The notes under the pieces were generated by a model. The model did no database searches. It had not been told where the DNA came from and saw nothing but the letters and a program-made list of their open reading frames with translations. DNA of 6,786 nucleotides from NCBI GenBank assembly GCA_023397045.1, contig JAEWUR010000568.1, forward strand, positions 1 to 6,786, in the 5' to 3' direction. The position numbers and the translations under genes are program-made. Below, piece by piece: positions 1-6,678 of the stretch; positions within the stretch are counted from its first letter, which is position 1; every line of letters starts with the position of its first letter. Source of the DNA: Planctomycetota bacterium. GTDB lineage: Bacteria; Planctomycetota; Planctomycetia; Pirellulales; Thermoguttaceae.

Positions 1-48
1 TGATGGTGTGATGGTGTGAAGGTGTGATGGTGGGACGGTGGGACGGGG
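1..48. repeat. 8-bp short tandem repeat, about six units
   Basis: Six consecutive 8-bp units read TGATGGTG, TGATGGTG, TGAAGGTG, TGATGGTG, GGACGGTG and GGACGGGG. The first four differ at one base and the last two drift. The array touches the left edge of the window, so more copies may lie outside. Short repeats of this sort are seen in spacers of planctomycete genomes. No coding or regulatory role can be shown, and any ORF running through it is an accident of the repeat. Confidence 0.75.
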
Positions 49-49
49 T

Positions 50-83
50 AAAAAAAGCCGCCGATTTGCACCGGGGGCTTTTT
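50..83. terminator. Bidirectional intrinsic terminator-like hairpin
   Basis: AAAAAGCC (52-59) and GGCTTTTT (76-83) are perfect inverted copies. Inside them, after a G-G mismatch at 60/75, CCG (61-63) pairs with CGG (72-74), leaving the 8-base loop ATTTGCAC. Read on the minus strand, the GC stem is followed by seven T (complement of 50-56). Read on the plus strand, it is followed by five T. It lies about 150 bases beyond the isomerase stop codon, so it probably ends that transcript and perhaps one entering from the left. The G-G mismatch weakens the stem. Confidence 0.6.
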
Positions 84-147
84 GAGGATGAAAGGGGGGC
101 GGACGCCGCGCTATGTACGACGTCCGAAAAAACGGCCCTCACCCTAG

Positions 148-168
148 CCCTCTCCCGGAGGGAGAGGG
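148..168. repeat. REP-like palindromic hairpin (CCCTCTCCC/GGGAGAGGG)
   Basis: CCCTCTCCC (148-156) and GGGAGAGGG (160-168) form a perfect 9-bp stem with the 3-base loop GGA. The flank CCCTCACCCTAG (137-148) resembles a dispersed intergenic element that I recall from many GC-rich bacteria; this is from memory, not a search. It sits 62 bases beyond the isomerase stop codon. On the minus strand a run of six T (complement of 127-132) follows only after about 15 bases. It is therefore more likely a dispersed repeat or an mRNA 3'-end stabiliser than a canonical terminator. Confidence 0.6.
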
Positions 169-229
169 GACTTGCGGGCACGGTTTTGGTTGACAACGGG
201 CGGAAGCGCTGGGGCCTTGCTGTCGGAGG

Positions 230-1894
230 CTACCAGGCCTTATCGTTCTTTCGGGTACCGCAGAGGGCGACTTCCATGCCCATCGCCTCGGCCATGGCGG
301 CTTTGGCCAGCAATGCGGCGTCGGCTTCCTTGGCGCTGTTGGCGTAGGCGACCTGGATGTGGTTGGCTTTGTGTTTGGCCATGAACTGGTCGCGGCTGAC
401 GCCGTAGAGGACGGCGTGCATGATCGGCCATTGCGGCGAGGTGAGTCGCCAGCGGCGTTCGGTCTCTTCTTTTGGCAGTTCGACGACGCCGGCGCGGCCG
501 AGGTCCATTTTCAATCGTTCGCCCTCGACGTAGATGCGCGACCAGACGATTTCGCCGGGTTTGGAGATGCCCTTGAGGGTACCGCCGCCGAGTTGGAAGT
601 ACATTTCGGCCTGCCGTTCGCTGCTGGCGCCCTTCCAGCCGTTGATGAAGTGGGCGGGCGGGGCGGAGCCGCTGATCAGGAAGACCCAGACGTAGTCGCT
701 GACCGTGCCCGACTGATCCCAATCGCCCCATCGGACGTCGTGGAGGGTGTTTTCGACGGGCTGGCCCATGGCGGAGTGGACGCGTTGGGTCATCAGGCCG
801 TCGAGTCCGGCGCACTCGTCGACTTCGTTGAAATGGGTGACCGGCTTACCTTTGAACAGCACGCGTTTGCCGTCGCGGCTTTTGACGGGCGGACGATCGG
901 AGTTGTTCAGCATGCCTTCGACGAGGTCGCTGGCCGGGAGCAAGTCTTTAAGGCCCTGCTGATACTGGATGCCGATGCAATCGCAGCCGAAATCGTCGGC
1001 GATTCGGACGGCGGCGATGTACATCTTGCATTGGGTGAGGAGTTGTTGGTCGGTCAGGTCGGTTTTTTCGTTCGGACCGGTCAAGAACTTCATGCCGCGG
1101 TCTTCCATCCATTTGCGAACGGCCTTGGCTTCGTTATCCGAGACCTGGGTGGTCTCGTAATAGAGGGCCGACTGGCTGAGGCGTTCTTTGAACAGGCCGA
1201 GCGGGTTGATCAGTTCGTCCTGGATGATGGCGTTGTACATGCCCATGCATCCTTCGTCGAAGATGCCCATGATCGCGCGTTGGCGAGCCAACTGTTCGGC
1301 CAGGGCCTTGCCGAGGTTGCGTTCGGCGGAGGGGATTTTGACTTTTTTCAGGGGCGTGACGTGTTTGATCGGGTGTTTGAGTTCGCCCTTGTTGATCCAG
1401 CGGCAGAGGCCGTCGAGGAAGAACTTGTCGGTGAAGTCTTCGCTCCAGAGGGTCGAGTATTTTTTGCCGGCCTTGGTCAGCGAGCCGTTGAGGTTCAACA
1501 TGCCGACCAATCCCGGCCAGGTGCCCGACCAGTTGGCCACGGTGAGGATTGGGCCTTTGTGCGCGAGCAAGCCGGGCAGAACGTGATGCGAATATTGCCA
1601 GACCGACTCGGCCACGATCAGCTTGGCCTCGGGATCGATTTTCGCGAAGACTTCGAGCCCTTCCTTCTGGGAGCCGATGAAGCCGTGTTTTTGGTCTTCC
1701 TTGTACGGATGGGCGCGGACCAGCTCGTAGCCCAACTCGGCGACGGCGGCGGTCAGCATGTCTTCCATTTCCTTTTGTTTTGCCCAACAGACCTGGTTGG
1801 CGGACGTTCGGAGATCGCCGCTGACGACCAGGAGGATTTGTTTTTTGCCGACTTTGGCAGGTTTCGCGACCTTGGGCACATCGTACTTCGCCAT
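230..1894 (-). CDS. FucI-like sugar isomerase (L-fucose/L-arabinose isomerase superfamily)
   Basis: This is a 554-residue cytoplasmic enzyme of the metal-dependent aldose-ketose isomerase superfamily. FucI-type members convert L-fucose to L-fuculose and related aldoses to ketoses. An N-terminal Rossmann-like segment begins QILLVVSGD (19-27), and a conserved block [12 protein letters not shown] spans 213-224. Aligned from memory to E. coli FucI, the Mn(II)-binding residues Glu337, Asp361 and His528 correspond to E326 (in VEGMLNN), D359 (in NEVDE) and H493 (in IMHAVLYG). All three are kept. The E-to-D spacing is 33 against about 24 in FucI, owing to a basic insert near 338-350. FucI is slightly longer (591 residues). 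The ATG at 1892-1894 follows AAGGAG by 8 bases. The in-frame ATG at 1972 lies inside the promoter spacer. Stop is TAG. The family call is firm; the substrate (fucose, arabinose or another) is not. No other sugar-pathway gene is in view. Confidence 0.85.
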   Translation of the reverse strand: MAKYDVPKVAKPAKVGKKQILLVVSGDLRTSANQVCWAKQKEMEDMLTAAVAELGYELVRAHPYKEDQKHGFIGSQKEGLEVFAKIDPEAKLIVAESVWQYSHHVLPGLLAHKGPILTVANWSGTWPGLVGMLNLNGSLTKAGKKYSTLWSEDFTDKFFLDGLCRWINKGELKHPIKHVTPLKKVKIPSAERNLGKALAEQLARQRAIMGIFDEGCMGMYNAIIQDELINPLGLFKERLSQSALYYETTQVSDNEAKAVRKWMEDRGMKFLTGPNEKTDLTDQQLLTQCKMYIAAVRIADDFGCDCIGIQYQQGLKDLLPASDLVEGMLNNSDRPPVKSRDGKRVLFKGKPVTHFNEVDECAGLDGLMTQRVHSAMGQPVENTLHDVRWGDWDQSGTVSDYVWVFLISGSAPPAHFINGWKGASSERQAEMYFQLGGGTLKGISKPGEIVWSRIYVEGERLKMDLGRAGVVELPKEETERRWRLTSPQWPIMHAVLYGVSRDQFMAKHKANHIQVAYANSAKEADAALLAKAAMAEAMGMEVALCGTRKNDKAW

Positions 1895-1902
1895 CGTGAG
1901 AG

Positions 1903-1908
1903 CTCCTT
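1903..1908 (-). promoter_or_regulatory. Shine-Dalgarno AAGGAG that sets the isomerase start
   Basis: Read on the minus strand, AAGGAG lies 8 bases before the ATG at 1894, which is near ideal. It selects the 554-residue product (MAKYDVPKV...) over a form 26 residues longer starting at 1972. The extra 26 residues ([10 protein letters not shown]...) do not resemble the family N-terminus. Confidence 0.85.
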
Positions 1909-1960
1909 CGATTATCCCGGGCGGGGTTGGCCGTGTGATCAGAAAATGAATAAGCTGCCC

Positions 1961-1988
1961 ATTATAAACCAACCGAATGTGTCCGCAA
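1961..1988 (-). promoter_or_regulatory. Sigma70-type promoter of the isomerase gene
   Basis: On the minus strand a -35 TTGCGG (1988-1983) is followed after 16 bases by a perfect -10 TATAAT (1966-1961). Transcription would start near 1954, giving a leader of about 60 bases. The upstream in-frame ATG at 1972 would then not be in the message. The -35 matches TTGACA only in its first three bases. No clear operator was found beside it. Confidence 0.6.
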
Positions 1989-2005
1989 TAGTTGCGGGAC
2001 GTAAG

Positions 2006-2023
2006 AAAAAAATGCCGTCGGCA
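2006..2023 (-). terminator. Weak intrinsic terminator after the surface protein gene
   Basis: On the minus strand TGCC (2023-2020), loop GAC and GGCA (2016-2013) are followed directly by seven T (complement of 2006-2012), 28 bases beyond the TAG of the 1470-residue gene. The T tract is strong but the stem is only 4 bp, so some read-through into the isomerase gene is plausible. Confidence 0.4.
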
Positions 2024-2050
2024 GCCACACCCAGAAATCGGCCATTCGTC

Positions 2051-5000
2051 CTAGTTGAGCAGCCGAAAATCGACCCAATCGAGGTCGCCTACCCCATCCA
2101 GGTTGCTCAACTCGGCGGCGGCCACGCTCGCCAAATCCATCCGATCGACGGCGCCAGCATCAATTCCCTCCGTCGCTTCGGCATCGCCCGACCGTGTGGA
2201 CCCGTCTGCCACGGTCATTGCATGATCGCGTGACTCGAAAATCACCGGCGGGCCGCCTTCGACACGAATCGCGCGATCCTCTCGCCAGTTGCCGATGATC
2301 GGCAGCCAACCGCTGTTCGCCGGGCCATATTGGAACGTCACGTCGGCAACCCCGGAGTCATGCTCGTTCCTCAGATAAAACATCGAGGTCGTCGGAGCGT
2401 ACAGCCCGACGGTGTCGAACCCGTCCACGTTCCAATCGCCGGCGATCGGCAGCCAACCGCTGTTCGCCGGACCGTACTGGAACGTCACGTCGGCAACGCC
2501 CCCGCTGTTCGAGTTGTGAAGGTAGAACGTCGACGTGCCCTGACGATAAAGACCGATCGTATCGATCCCATCGTTGTCCCAGTCGCCGGCAATCGGCAGC
2601 CAACCGCCGTTGACCGGGCCGTACTGGAACGTAAGATCGGCAACGCCTGCGCTGTTCGTATCGCGCAGGTAGAAATTCGAGGTCGTCGGATTGTACAACC
2701 CGATGGTGTCTTGCCCGTCGCCGTTCCAATCACCAACGATCGGCGTCCAGCCGCAATTGACCGGGCCGTACTGAAACGTGATATCCGCAACGCCCGCGCT
2801 GTTCGTATCGCGTAGAAAGAACCTCGACGTCTTCGGATCGTACAACCCGACGCTATCTTGGCCGTCGCCGTCCCAATCGCCAAAGACCGGCAACCAACCG
2901 ACGTTGGCCGGACCGTAGACGAACGTGCTGTCGGCAACTCCGGCGGTGTTTTTGTCCTCCAGGTACATCATTGCCGTCACGGGATTATACAGGCTTACGG
3001 TGTCGCTCCAGTGGGAGACGTTGATCGAGAAGATATTATCGACGAACAACCCGCCCTGATCCGTTGCGCGGATCCAGACTTGATAGCTGCAAGTCGGCGA
3101 AGAAGTTTGGCCGCCTGCCATGACCAATTGGTCGCCGTCGAGCGTGAATAGCATATCCGATCCAATCTCCACGATACTGTAGGTGAATGTGTCGCCGGCG
3201 TCGGGATCCATCGTGCTCAACGTGCCGATGACGACATTGGGCAACCGATTGCCAACGTCCACGATGTCCGGCAACAAGATGTCGGTGGGCGGCTCATTTG
3301 CGTCGGTCGCCGTAATGACGAATGTCTGCTCCGTCCACAGTCCGTCCTGGTCGGTCGAACGGATGCGGACGTTGTACGTGTTTTGCCCTTCGTAGTCCAA
3401 TTCCGCAGCCGTCTGAAGCGTCGCGCCGTCGATGACGAACATCGCATTGTCGGCGTCACCGTCGCCCGCGACCAGGGTGTAGGTAAACGTGTTGCCGGCG
3501 TCCGGATCGATCGTCGACAGCATGCCAACCGACGAAATCGCCGGCTGATTCTCCGCCATGCTGACATTCGTCATCTCGATCGCCCCCGGCTGCTCATTCA
3601 CGTTGGTCACCGTAATCACAAACGTCTGCTCAATCGCCGTTCCGCCCGGCGTGGTCGATCGAACGCGAATGCTATAGCTGCTCCGGGCTTCAAAGTCGAA
3701 ACGATCGGCAGTCCGCAAAGCGCCGGCGTCGATGTTGAACAGGGCATTGTCGTCGTCACCTTCGCCGTCAACCAACGTGTAGACGACCGCCGTACTGAGC
3801 GTCGGGTCGGTCGAGAACTCGCCGACGACCGTTCCGGCGGGCTCGTCTTCCGCCACGTTGCATTCCGAGAGCAGGACGGCCCACGAATCGACGTTGACCA
3901 GTTGAAAACTCACCGCACTGTTGGAACCTGCCGTCGAGGCCGTGACGACGTAAACGCCGGCCACATCGTTGGCCATGCTCAACACTTGGGCAAGCCGCTG
4001 GTTGTCGATCGTGACAACGCCGTTCGATGGCGACATCACAAGACCGGCCCCCGACGACGGCGCAACAAACGTCACCTTCCCGCCGGCGACCGGCTCATCG
4101 TAGTCGCTGTCGACGCGAACCGTTGGCGGAACGGCAAGATCTTCGCCCACAGGCGTTTGCTGTTCATCGCCGGCGACAACCGACAGCACGAAACCGCGGC
4201 TTTCGTAGGCGCCGATATCCACCGCATCGCCGACCATCCGATCGACGCCTCGTTGATCGGTCGTCATCTCGGCCGGCACGAAGTCGTTGCCGCCGGCATC
4301 GATCGCCGGGCTGCCCGGCAGAAGCGGGATCGTTTGCGTCGGCCCGCCGTAGTCGCCCAACACGCCCAACAACGGCTCGACGCCCAGCAGATTGCCGACG
4401 CCAAAGGCGGTCTGATAGGTCGACGGATTCTGGATCAGGCAATAGTTCACCACCACCGACTGGTTGAGGTAAAGATCGTCGAACATGGACAGCTCGCTGT
4501 CGTTGCCGGCGATGATCGTATTGCTGATCGTCACATCGGGATCGTTGTTGCAGACACCGCCGCCATACTCGACCGCCGTGTTGCCGACAATCGTACTCCC
4601 GACAATCGTCATCGTGCCGCTGAATTCATTGCAGATGCCGCCGCCCGACGAAATCGCAATGTTGCCGACAGCCGTGCTGTTGAGGAAAGAAAGGCTGCCG
4701 CCGTTCTTAACGCCGCCACCCTTCTGGCTCTGGTTTGCATACAGGAAACAACGATCGAGAACCATCGACGTACTGGTATTGTAGTTGTAAAGGGCGCCGC
4801 CTTCTTCGGCCGAGTTACGGACGAACGTACAGCCAACGAACTGCGAGGAACTGGAGGAACCATAGACGCCGCCACCCTGTTTTTCCGCCCAATTCTCGTC
4901 GAACAGACACTCCGAAACATCCAAAGCCCCGTAGGAGCAAATTCCTCCGCCGTAATACCCTTCGGCTACGTTTTTCGACACGACGAGACGGGTTAACGTC

Positions 5001-6463
5001 AATGGGAGCGCACCGAAGTGGTTGATGCCTCCGCCGAATAGAACGGCCGTGTTGCCTGAGATCGTGCAGTCGGAGACGGTCAAGTTCGAGTAGTTGCCGC
5101 CGTTCCAAATACCTCCGCCCGATTCGGTGGCGGAGTTATCCGAGATCGTGCAGCCGGAGATAGTCGTTATGTTGTCGACCGAGGTGTTCACGTAGATGGC
5201 GCCGCCCTGGTTGGAAGTGTTCTCGGACAACGTGCTGTTCGACAATGCGAGTGCGCCACCGTTCGAGATGCCGCCGCCGTAACGGGTCGCCGCGTTTCCC
5301 GTAAAGGTACAGCCCGTTGCGTTGGCCTGTCTGCCCGCGTCATACAAACCGCCGCCGTAATCGGCAGTGTTGCCGGAAAAAGTGCTGTCCGCCAGGTCGA
5401 GCGTGCCGAAATTTCCCAGGCCGCCACCGGAGTAGTCGGCGGCGTTCTCGGCAAAGTTACAACCCGAGATATCGATCGCACCATAGTTCTGGATACCGCC
5501 ACCATAATATGCGATGTTTTCTAAGAATTCGCAGCCTGCCACCGAGCCAGTCCCTTCACTGCCTTGGAGAATTCCGCCACCGTCATAGACTGCGGAGTTC
5601 AGCGAAAAAACGCTGTCGGAAATCGTCATGGGCCCGCCGCTGTTGTAGACGCCGCCGCCCTGGTTACCGGCCGAGTTATTTTCGAAGGTCGTGCCGGTGA
5701 TGGTCAGACTGCCCCGATCGTGGATGGCACCTCCGTAGTATTCGGCCGAGTTTCCCGAAAAGCGACATTGGGAGACAATCGTCGTTGCGTCATTGAAGAT
5801 CGCGCCACCCCAGGGACCTGAATTTTCCAAAAAGACCGTGCCCGATGCGCTCAACGTGCCGCGGTTGCAAATTGCGCCTCCCCAATAGTCGGTTTTGTTG
5901 TTCGAGACAACACAATCGATGAGCGAAAATGACGCAGAACCGTTGAAAATCGCGCCGCCGCTGAAATCGGAACTGTATCCGTCGCGAATCGTCAATCCCG
6001 AAATCGTGGTCTCACCTCCGCTAACGAAAAAAATTCGCGACGTGTTGTCGCCACTGACGGCCAATTGGTCCGCGCCAAGGCCCTCGATCGTTGTCTTCGC
6101 CGTCGCGTCGAAAAGCAACAGTTCTCCGTCTTCCAAAACAATCGTCTCGCCGGCCAGGCTCGGGTCAAACTGGATCGTGTCGTCGCCCGAGTGTTGGTTG
6201 GCAGCCTCGACCGCAGCACGCAACGATGGCAACGCGTAGGTGTCGATTTCGCCGGGAACGGGATTGGCAAACATCGCCCCTGTTTCGAGATGACTATCGC
6301 CGATTTCGGTCACGGTGAAGACCGAGAGCAGGTGCCGTTCTTCCAAAGCCTCGCAGGCCAACCGGCGGCCGCGGATCATGGCCCTGCCGACTGCGGTTCC
6401 CGATTGGACCATTTCTTGCCCACAACGAATGCAACTCTTCGCAGACCGGAAATCTCGGCGCAT
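2051..6463 (-). CDS. Large modular surface protein: LEPR-xLL, beta-helix, Ig, cadherin-like and DxDxDG repeats
   Basis: A 1470-residue protein, presumably exported. Order of parts: basic N-terminus with CxxC (C11, C14) and the planctomycete LEPR-xLL motif LEERHLL (40-46); SLREAI-like SLRAAVEAAN (80-89); a parallel beta-helix of 19 rungs marked by GG[AG][IVL]xN (169-639); the closing element SPAIDAG...TTDQRGVDR...DIGAYE (718-754); an invasin/Big-1-like Ig domain (about 756-857); three cadherin-like domains (about 860-1150), the first two with the NVNEQP and DANEPP linkers; five 49-residue repeats (1157-1401) with DWDGDGxD calcium-type loops; and an acidic tail lacking LPxTG, PEP-CTERM or a membrane anchor. 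No classical hydrophobic signal peptide is visible, which fits LEPR-xLL proteins. GGGGAG lies 9 bases before the ATG at 6463; M29 (6379) is an alternative start. Likely role is adhesion or glycan contact. No catalytic residues are recognised, so a lyase function is possible but unsupported. Confidence 0.9.
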   Translation of the reverse strand: MRRDFRSAKSCIRCGQEMVQSGTAVGRAMIRGRRLACEALEERHLLSVFTVTEIGDSHLETGAMFANPVPGEIDTYALPSLRAAVEAANQHSGDDTIQFDPSLAGETIVLEDGELLLFDATAKTTIEGLGADQLAVSGDNTSRIFFVSGGETTISGLTIRDGYSSDFSGGAIFNGSASFSLIDCVVSNNKTDYWGGAICNRGTLSASGTVFLENSGPWGGAIFNDATTIVSQCRFSGNSAEYYGGAIHDRGSLTITGTTFENNSAGNQGGGVYNSGGPMTISDSVFSLNSAVYDGGGILQGSEGTGSVAGCEFLENIAYYGGGIQNYGAIDISGCNFAENAADYSGGGLGNFGTLDLADSTFSGNTADYGGGLYDAGRQANATGCTFTGNAATRYGGGISNGGALALSNSTLSENTSNQGGAIYVNTSVDNITTISGCTISDNSATESGGGIWNGGNYSNLTVSDCTISGNTAVLFGGGINHFGALPLTLTRLVVSKNVAEGYYGGGICSYGALDVSECLFDENWAEKQGGGVYGSSSSSQFVGCTFVRNSAEEGGALYNYNTSTSMVLDRCFLYANQSQKGGGVKNGGSLSFLNSTAVGNIAISSGGGICNEFSGTMTIVGSTIVGNTAVEYGGGVCNNDPDVTISNTIIAGNDSELSMFDDLYLNQSVVVNYCLIQNPSTYQTAFGVGNLLGVEPLLGVLGDYGGPTQTIPLLPGSPAIDAGGNDFVPAEMTTDQRGVDRMVGDAVDIGAYESRGFVLSVVAGDEQQTPVGEDLAVPPTVRVDSDYDEPVAGGKVTFVAPSSGAGLVMSPSNGVVTIDNQRLAQVLSMANDVAGVYVVTASTAGSNSAVSFQLVNVDSWAVLLSECNVAEDEPAGTVVGEFSTDPTLSTAVVYTLVDGEGDDDNALFNIDAGALRTADRFDFEARSSYSIRVRSTTPGGTAIEQTFVITVTNVNEQPGAIEMTNVSMAENQPAISSVGMLSTIDPDAGNTFTYTLVAGDGDADNAMFVIDGATLQTAAELDYEGQNTYNVRIRSTDQDGLWTEQTFVITATDANEPPTDILLPDIVDVGNRLPNVVIGTLSTMDPDAGDTFTYSIVEIGSDMLFTLDGDQLVMAGGQTSSPTCSYQVWIRATDQGGLFVDNIFSINVSHWSDTVSLYNPVTAMMYLEDKNTAGVADSTFVYGPANVGWLPVFGDWDGDGQDSVGLYDPKTSRFFLRDTNSAGVADITFQYGPVNCGWTPIVGDWNGDGQDTIGLYNPTTSNFYLRDTNSAGVADLTFQYGPVNGGWLPIAGDWDNDGIDTIGLYRQGTSTFYLHNSNSGGVADVTFQYGPANSGWLPIAGDWNVDGFDTVGLYAPTTSMFYLRNEHDSGVADVTFQYGPANSGWLPIIGNWREDRAIRVEGGPPVIFESRDHAMTVADGSTRSGDAEATEGIDAGAVDRMDLASVAAAELSNLDGVGDLDWVDFRLLN
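2261..2995 (-). repeat. Five in-frame tandem repeats of exactly 147 bp (49 residues)
   Basis: The [GS]LY motif recurs at residues 1157, 1206, 1255, 1304 and 1353, exactly 49 apart. Each unit runs GLYxPxTSxFYLRDTNSAG, then VADxTFQYGPxNxGWLPI, then GDWDGDGxD. The GDWDGDGxD loop resembles calcium loops of FG-GAP/VCBS-type propeller repeats. Putative ligands in unit 1 are D1196, D1198, D1200 and D1203, and equivalents are present in units 2-4. Unit 5 has GNWREDRA, which loses most ligands and probably caps the array. DNA identity is high: 2297-2323 equals 2444-2470 and 2331-2350 equals 2478-2497, in both cases offset by 147. Units 2 and 3 share RDTNSAGVAD and PVN, while units 4 and 5 share PANSGWLPI. 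Confidence 0.9.
3014..3886 (-). repeat. Three cadherin-like domain repeats of about 99-101 residues
   Basis: Residues about 860-1150 hold three copies of a cadherin-like fold. Equivalent starts are VAEDEPAG (870), MAENQPAI (969) and VGNRLPNV (1070). The first two share YTLVxGxGDxDNAxFxID, then a DFEA/DYEG strand, then the RxRSTxxxG and TFVIT strands, closing with NVNEQP or DANEPP. These Asp/Glu/Asn clusters match inter-domain calcium sites of bacterial cadherin-like domains. The third copy keeps DPDAGDTFTYSI and ATDQGG but lacks the closing NExP linker and runs into the 49-residue repeats. Calcium would be expected to stiffen this stalk. Confidence 0.75.
4547..5959 (-). repeat. Parallel beta-helix coding repeats, 19 rungs of 24-29 residues
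   Basis: A GG[AG][IVL]xN-like turn recurs at residues 169, 195, 219, 244, 269, 295, 321, 346, 370, 396, 420, 449, 477, 505, 530, 555, 582, 607 and 634. Each rung carries a second strand of the type [IV]xxC-[TN]-[FI]xxNxA. In ten rungs the same place is Cys: 184, 233, 311, 335, 385, 438, 466, 519, 545 and 572. Others have Ser or Thr there. This is the pattern of right-handed beta-helix adhesins and polysaccharide-active proteins. At the DNA level the rungs have diverged, unlike the 147-bp repeats, so the helix is the older part. Confidence 0.85.
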
Positions 6464-6472
6464 TGGATAATT

Positions 6473-6478
6473 CTCCCC
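6473..6478 (-). promoter_or_regulatory. Shine-Dalgarno GGGGAG of the surface protein gene
   Basis: On the minus strand GGGGAG, within a longer G run, ends 9 bases before the ATG at 6463. It supports this start over the in-frame ATG at 6379 (M29), which is preceded only by a weaker AGGG close to the codon. Confidence 0.65.
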
Positions 6479-6508
6479 CCAGCGAAAAAGGTGTGGAAAA
6501 GCACCGCC

Positions 6509-6537
6509 ATTTTGCCCAATCGCTGCAGGACTGTCAA
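6509..6537 (-). promoter_or_regulatory. Sigma70-type promoter of the surface protein gene
   Basis: On the minus strand a perfect -35 TTGACA (6537-6532) is followed after 17 bases by CAAAAT (6514-6509), which matches TATAAT at four of six places. Transcription would start near 6502 with a leader of about 40 bases that includes the GGGGAG ribosome site. The consensus -35 and ideal spacing suggest appreciable basal expression. Confidence 0.55.
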
Positions 6538-6596
6538 TCTAGGGGGGATGATGAAGCTATTTTGTAGCACTGACAACGGAAGTATCAGCATACATC

Positions 6597-6617
6597 CGAG
6601 AGTCGAGGGTCGAGAGT
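6597..6617. repeat. 7-bp tandem repeat, three units
   Basis: CGAGAGT, CGAGGGT and CGAGAGT run head to tail, followed by the degenerate CCAGAAT. They lie in the divergent spacer, upstream of both promoters. This resembles the GAGAGTCGAGGGTCGAG-type spacer repeats I recall from planctomycete genomes. Function is unknown; it could be a slippage-prone repeat or a binding site. Confidence 0.6.
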
Positions 6618-6632
6618 CCAGAATGGTGGCCT

Positions 6633-6656
6633 AAAACCCGAGAAAAACGGCTCGGG
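6633..6656 (-). terminator. Hairpin followed by four T on the minus strand
   Basis: CCCGAG (6637-6642) and CTCGGG (6651-6656) form a 6-bp stem with an 8-base loop. On the minus strand it is followed by TTTT (complement of 6633-6636), which gives a weak terminator shape. It lies between the two divergent promoters, where no known transcript needs ending. It may insulate the surface gene from antisense transcription or may be incidental. Confidence 0.3.
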
Positions 6657-6678
6657 CGAGGGAAATTGGGCTGGGTTG

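Noticed and set aside
24..347. 107-residue plus-strand open frame in the left spacer
   Set aside because: It runs through the 8-bp repeats, the terminator-like hairpin and the REP-like palindrome and then overlaps the isomerase 3' end. It has no family resemblance.
359..2233. 624-residue plus-strand open frame antisense to the isomerase
   Set aside because: It is the antisense shadow of a GC-rich coding gene, and its composition (Asp, Ala, Val, Phe, Gly rich) is what such a frame produces. It has no recognisable domain and no convincing ribosome site, and the minus-strand frame is a clear family member.
2261..2995. Possible CRISPR array
   Set aside because: The 147-bp units are contiguous, in frame and without spacers. 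They encode a 49-residue protein repeat.
3383..4996. 537-residue plus-strand open frame antisense to the surface protein
   Set aside because: It is rich in Arg, His and Ala with no domain pattern and runs opposite well-defined cadherin-like and beta-helix repeats. Low stop frequency in this GC-rich antisense frame explains it.
230..6463. The two minus-strand genes as one operon
   Set aside because: The 156-base gap holds a T-tailed hairpin and a perfect TATAAT promoter for the second gene, and the products have unrelated roles. Read-through is possible but not the simplest reading.
6376..6591. 71-residue minus-strand open frame overlapping the surface protein start
   Set aside because: It overlaps the surface protein's promoter and N-terminal codons in another frame. 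The 6463 start has a better ribosome site and leads into known domains.
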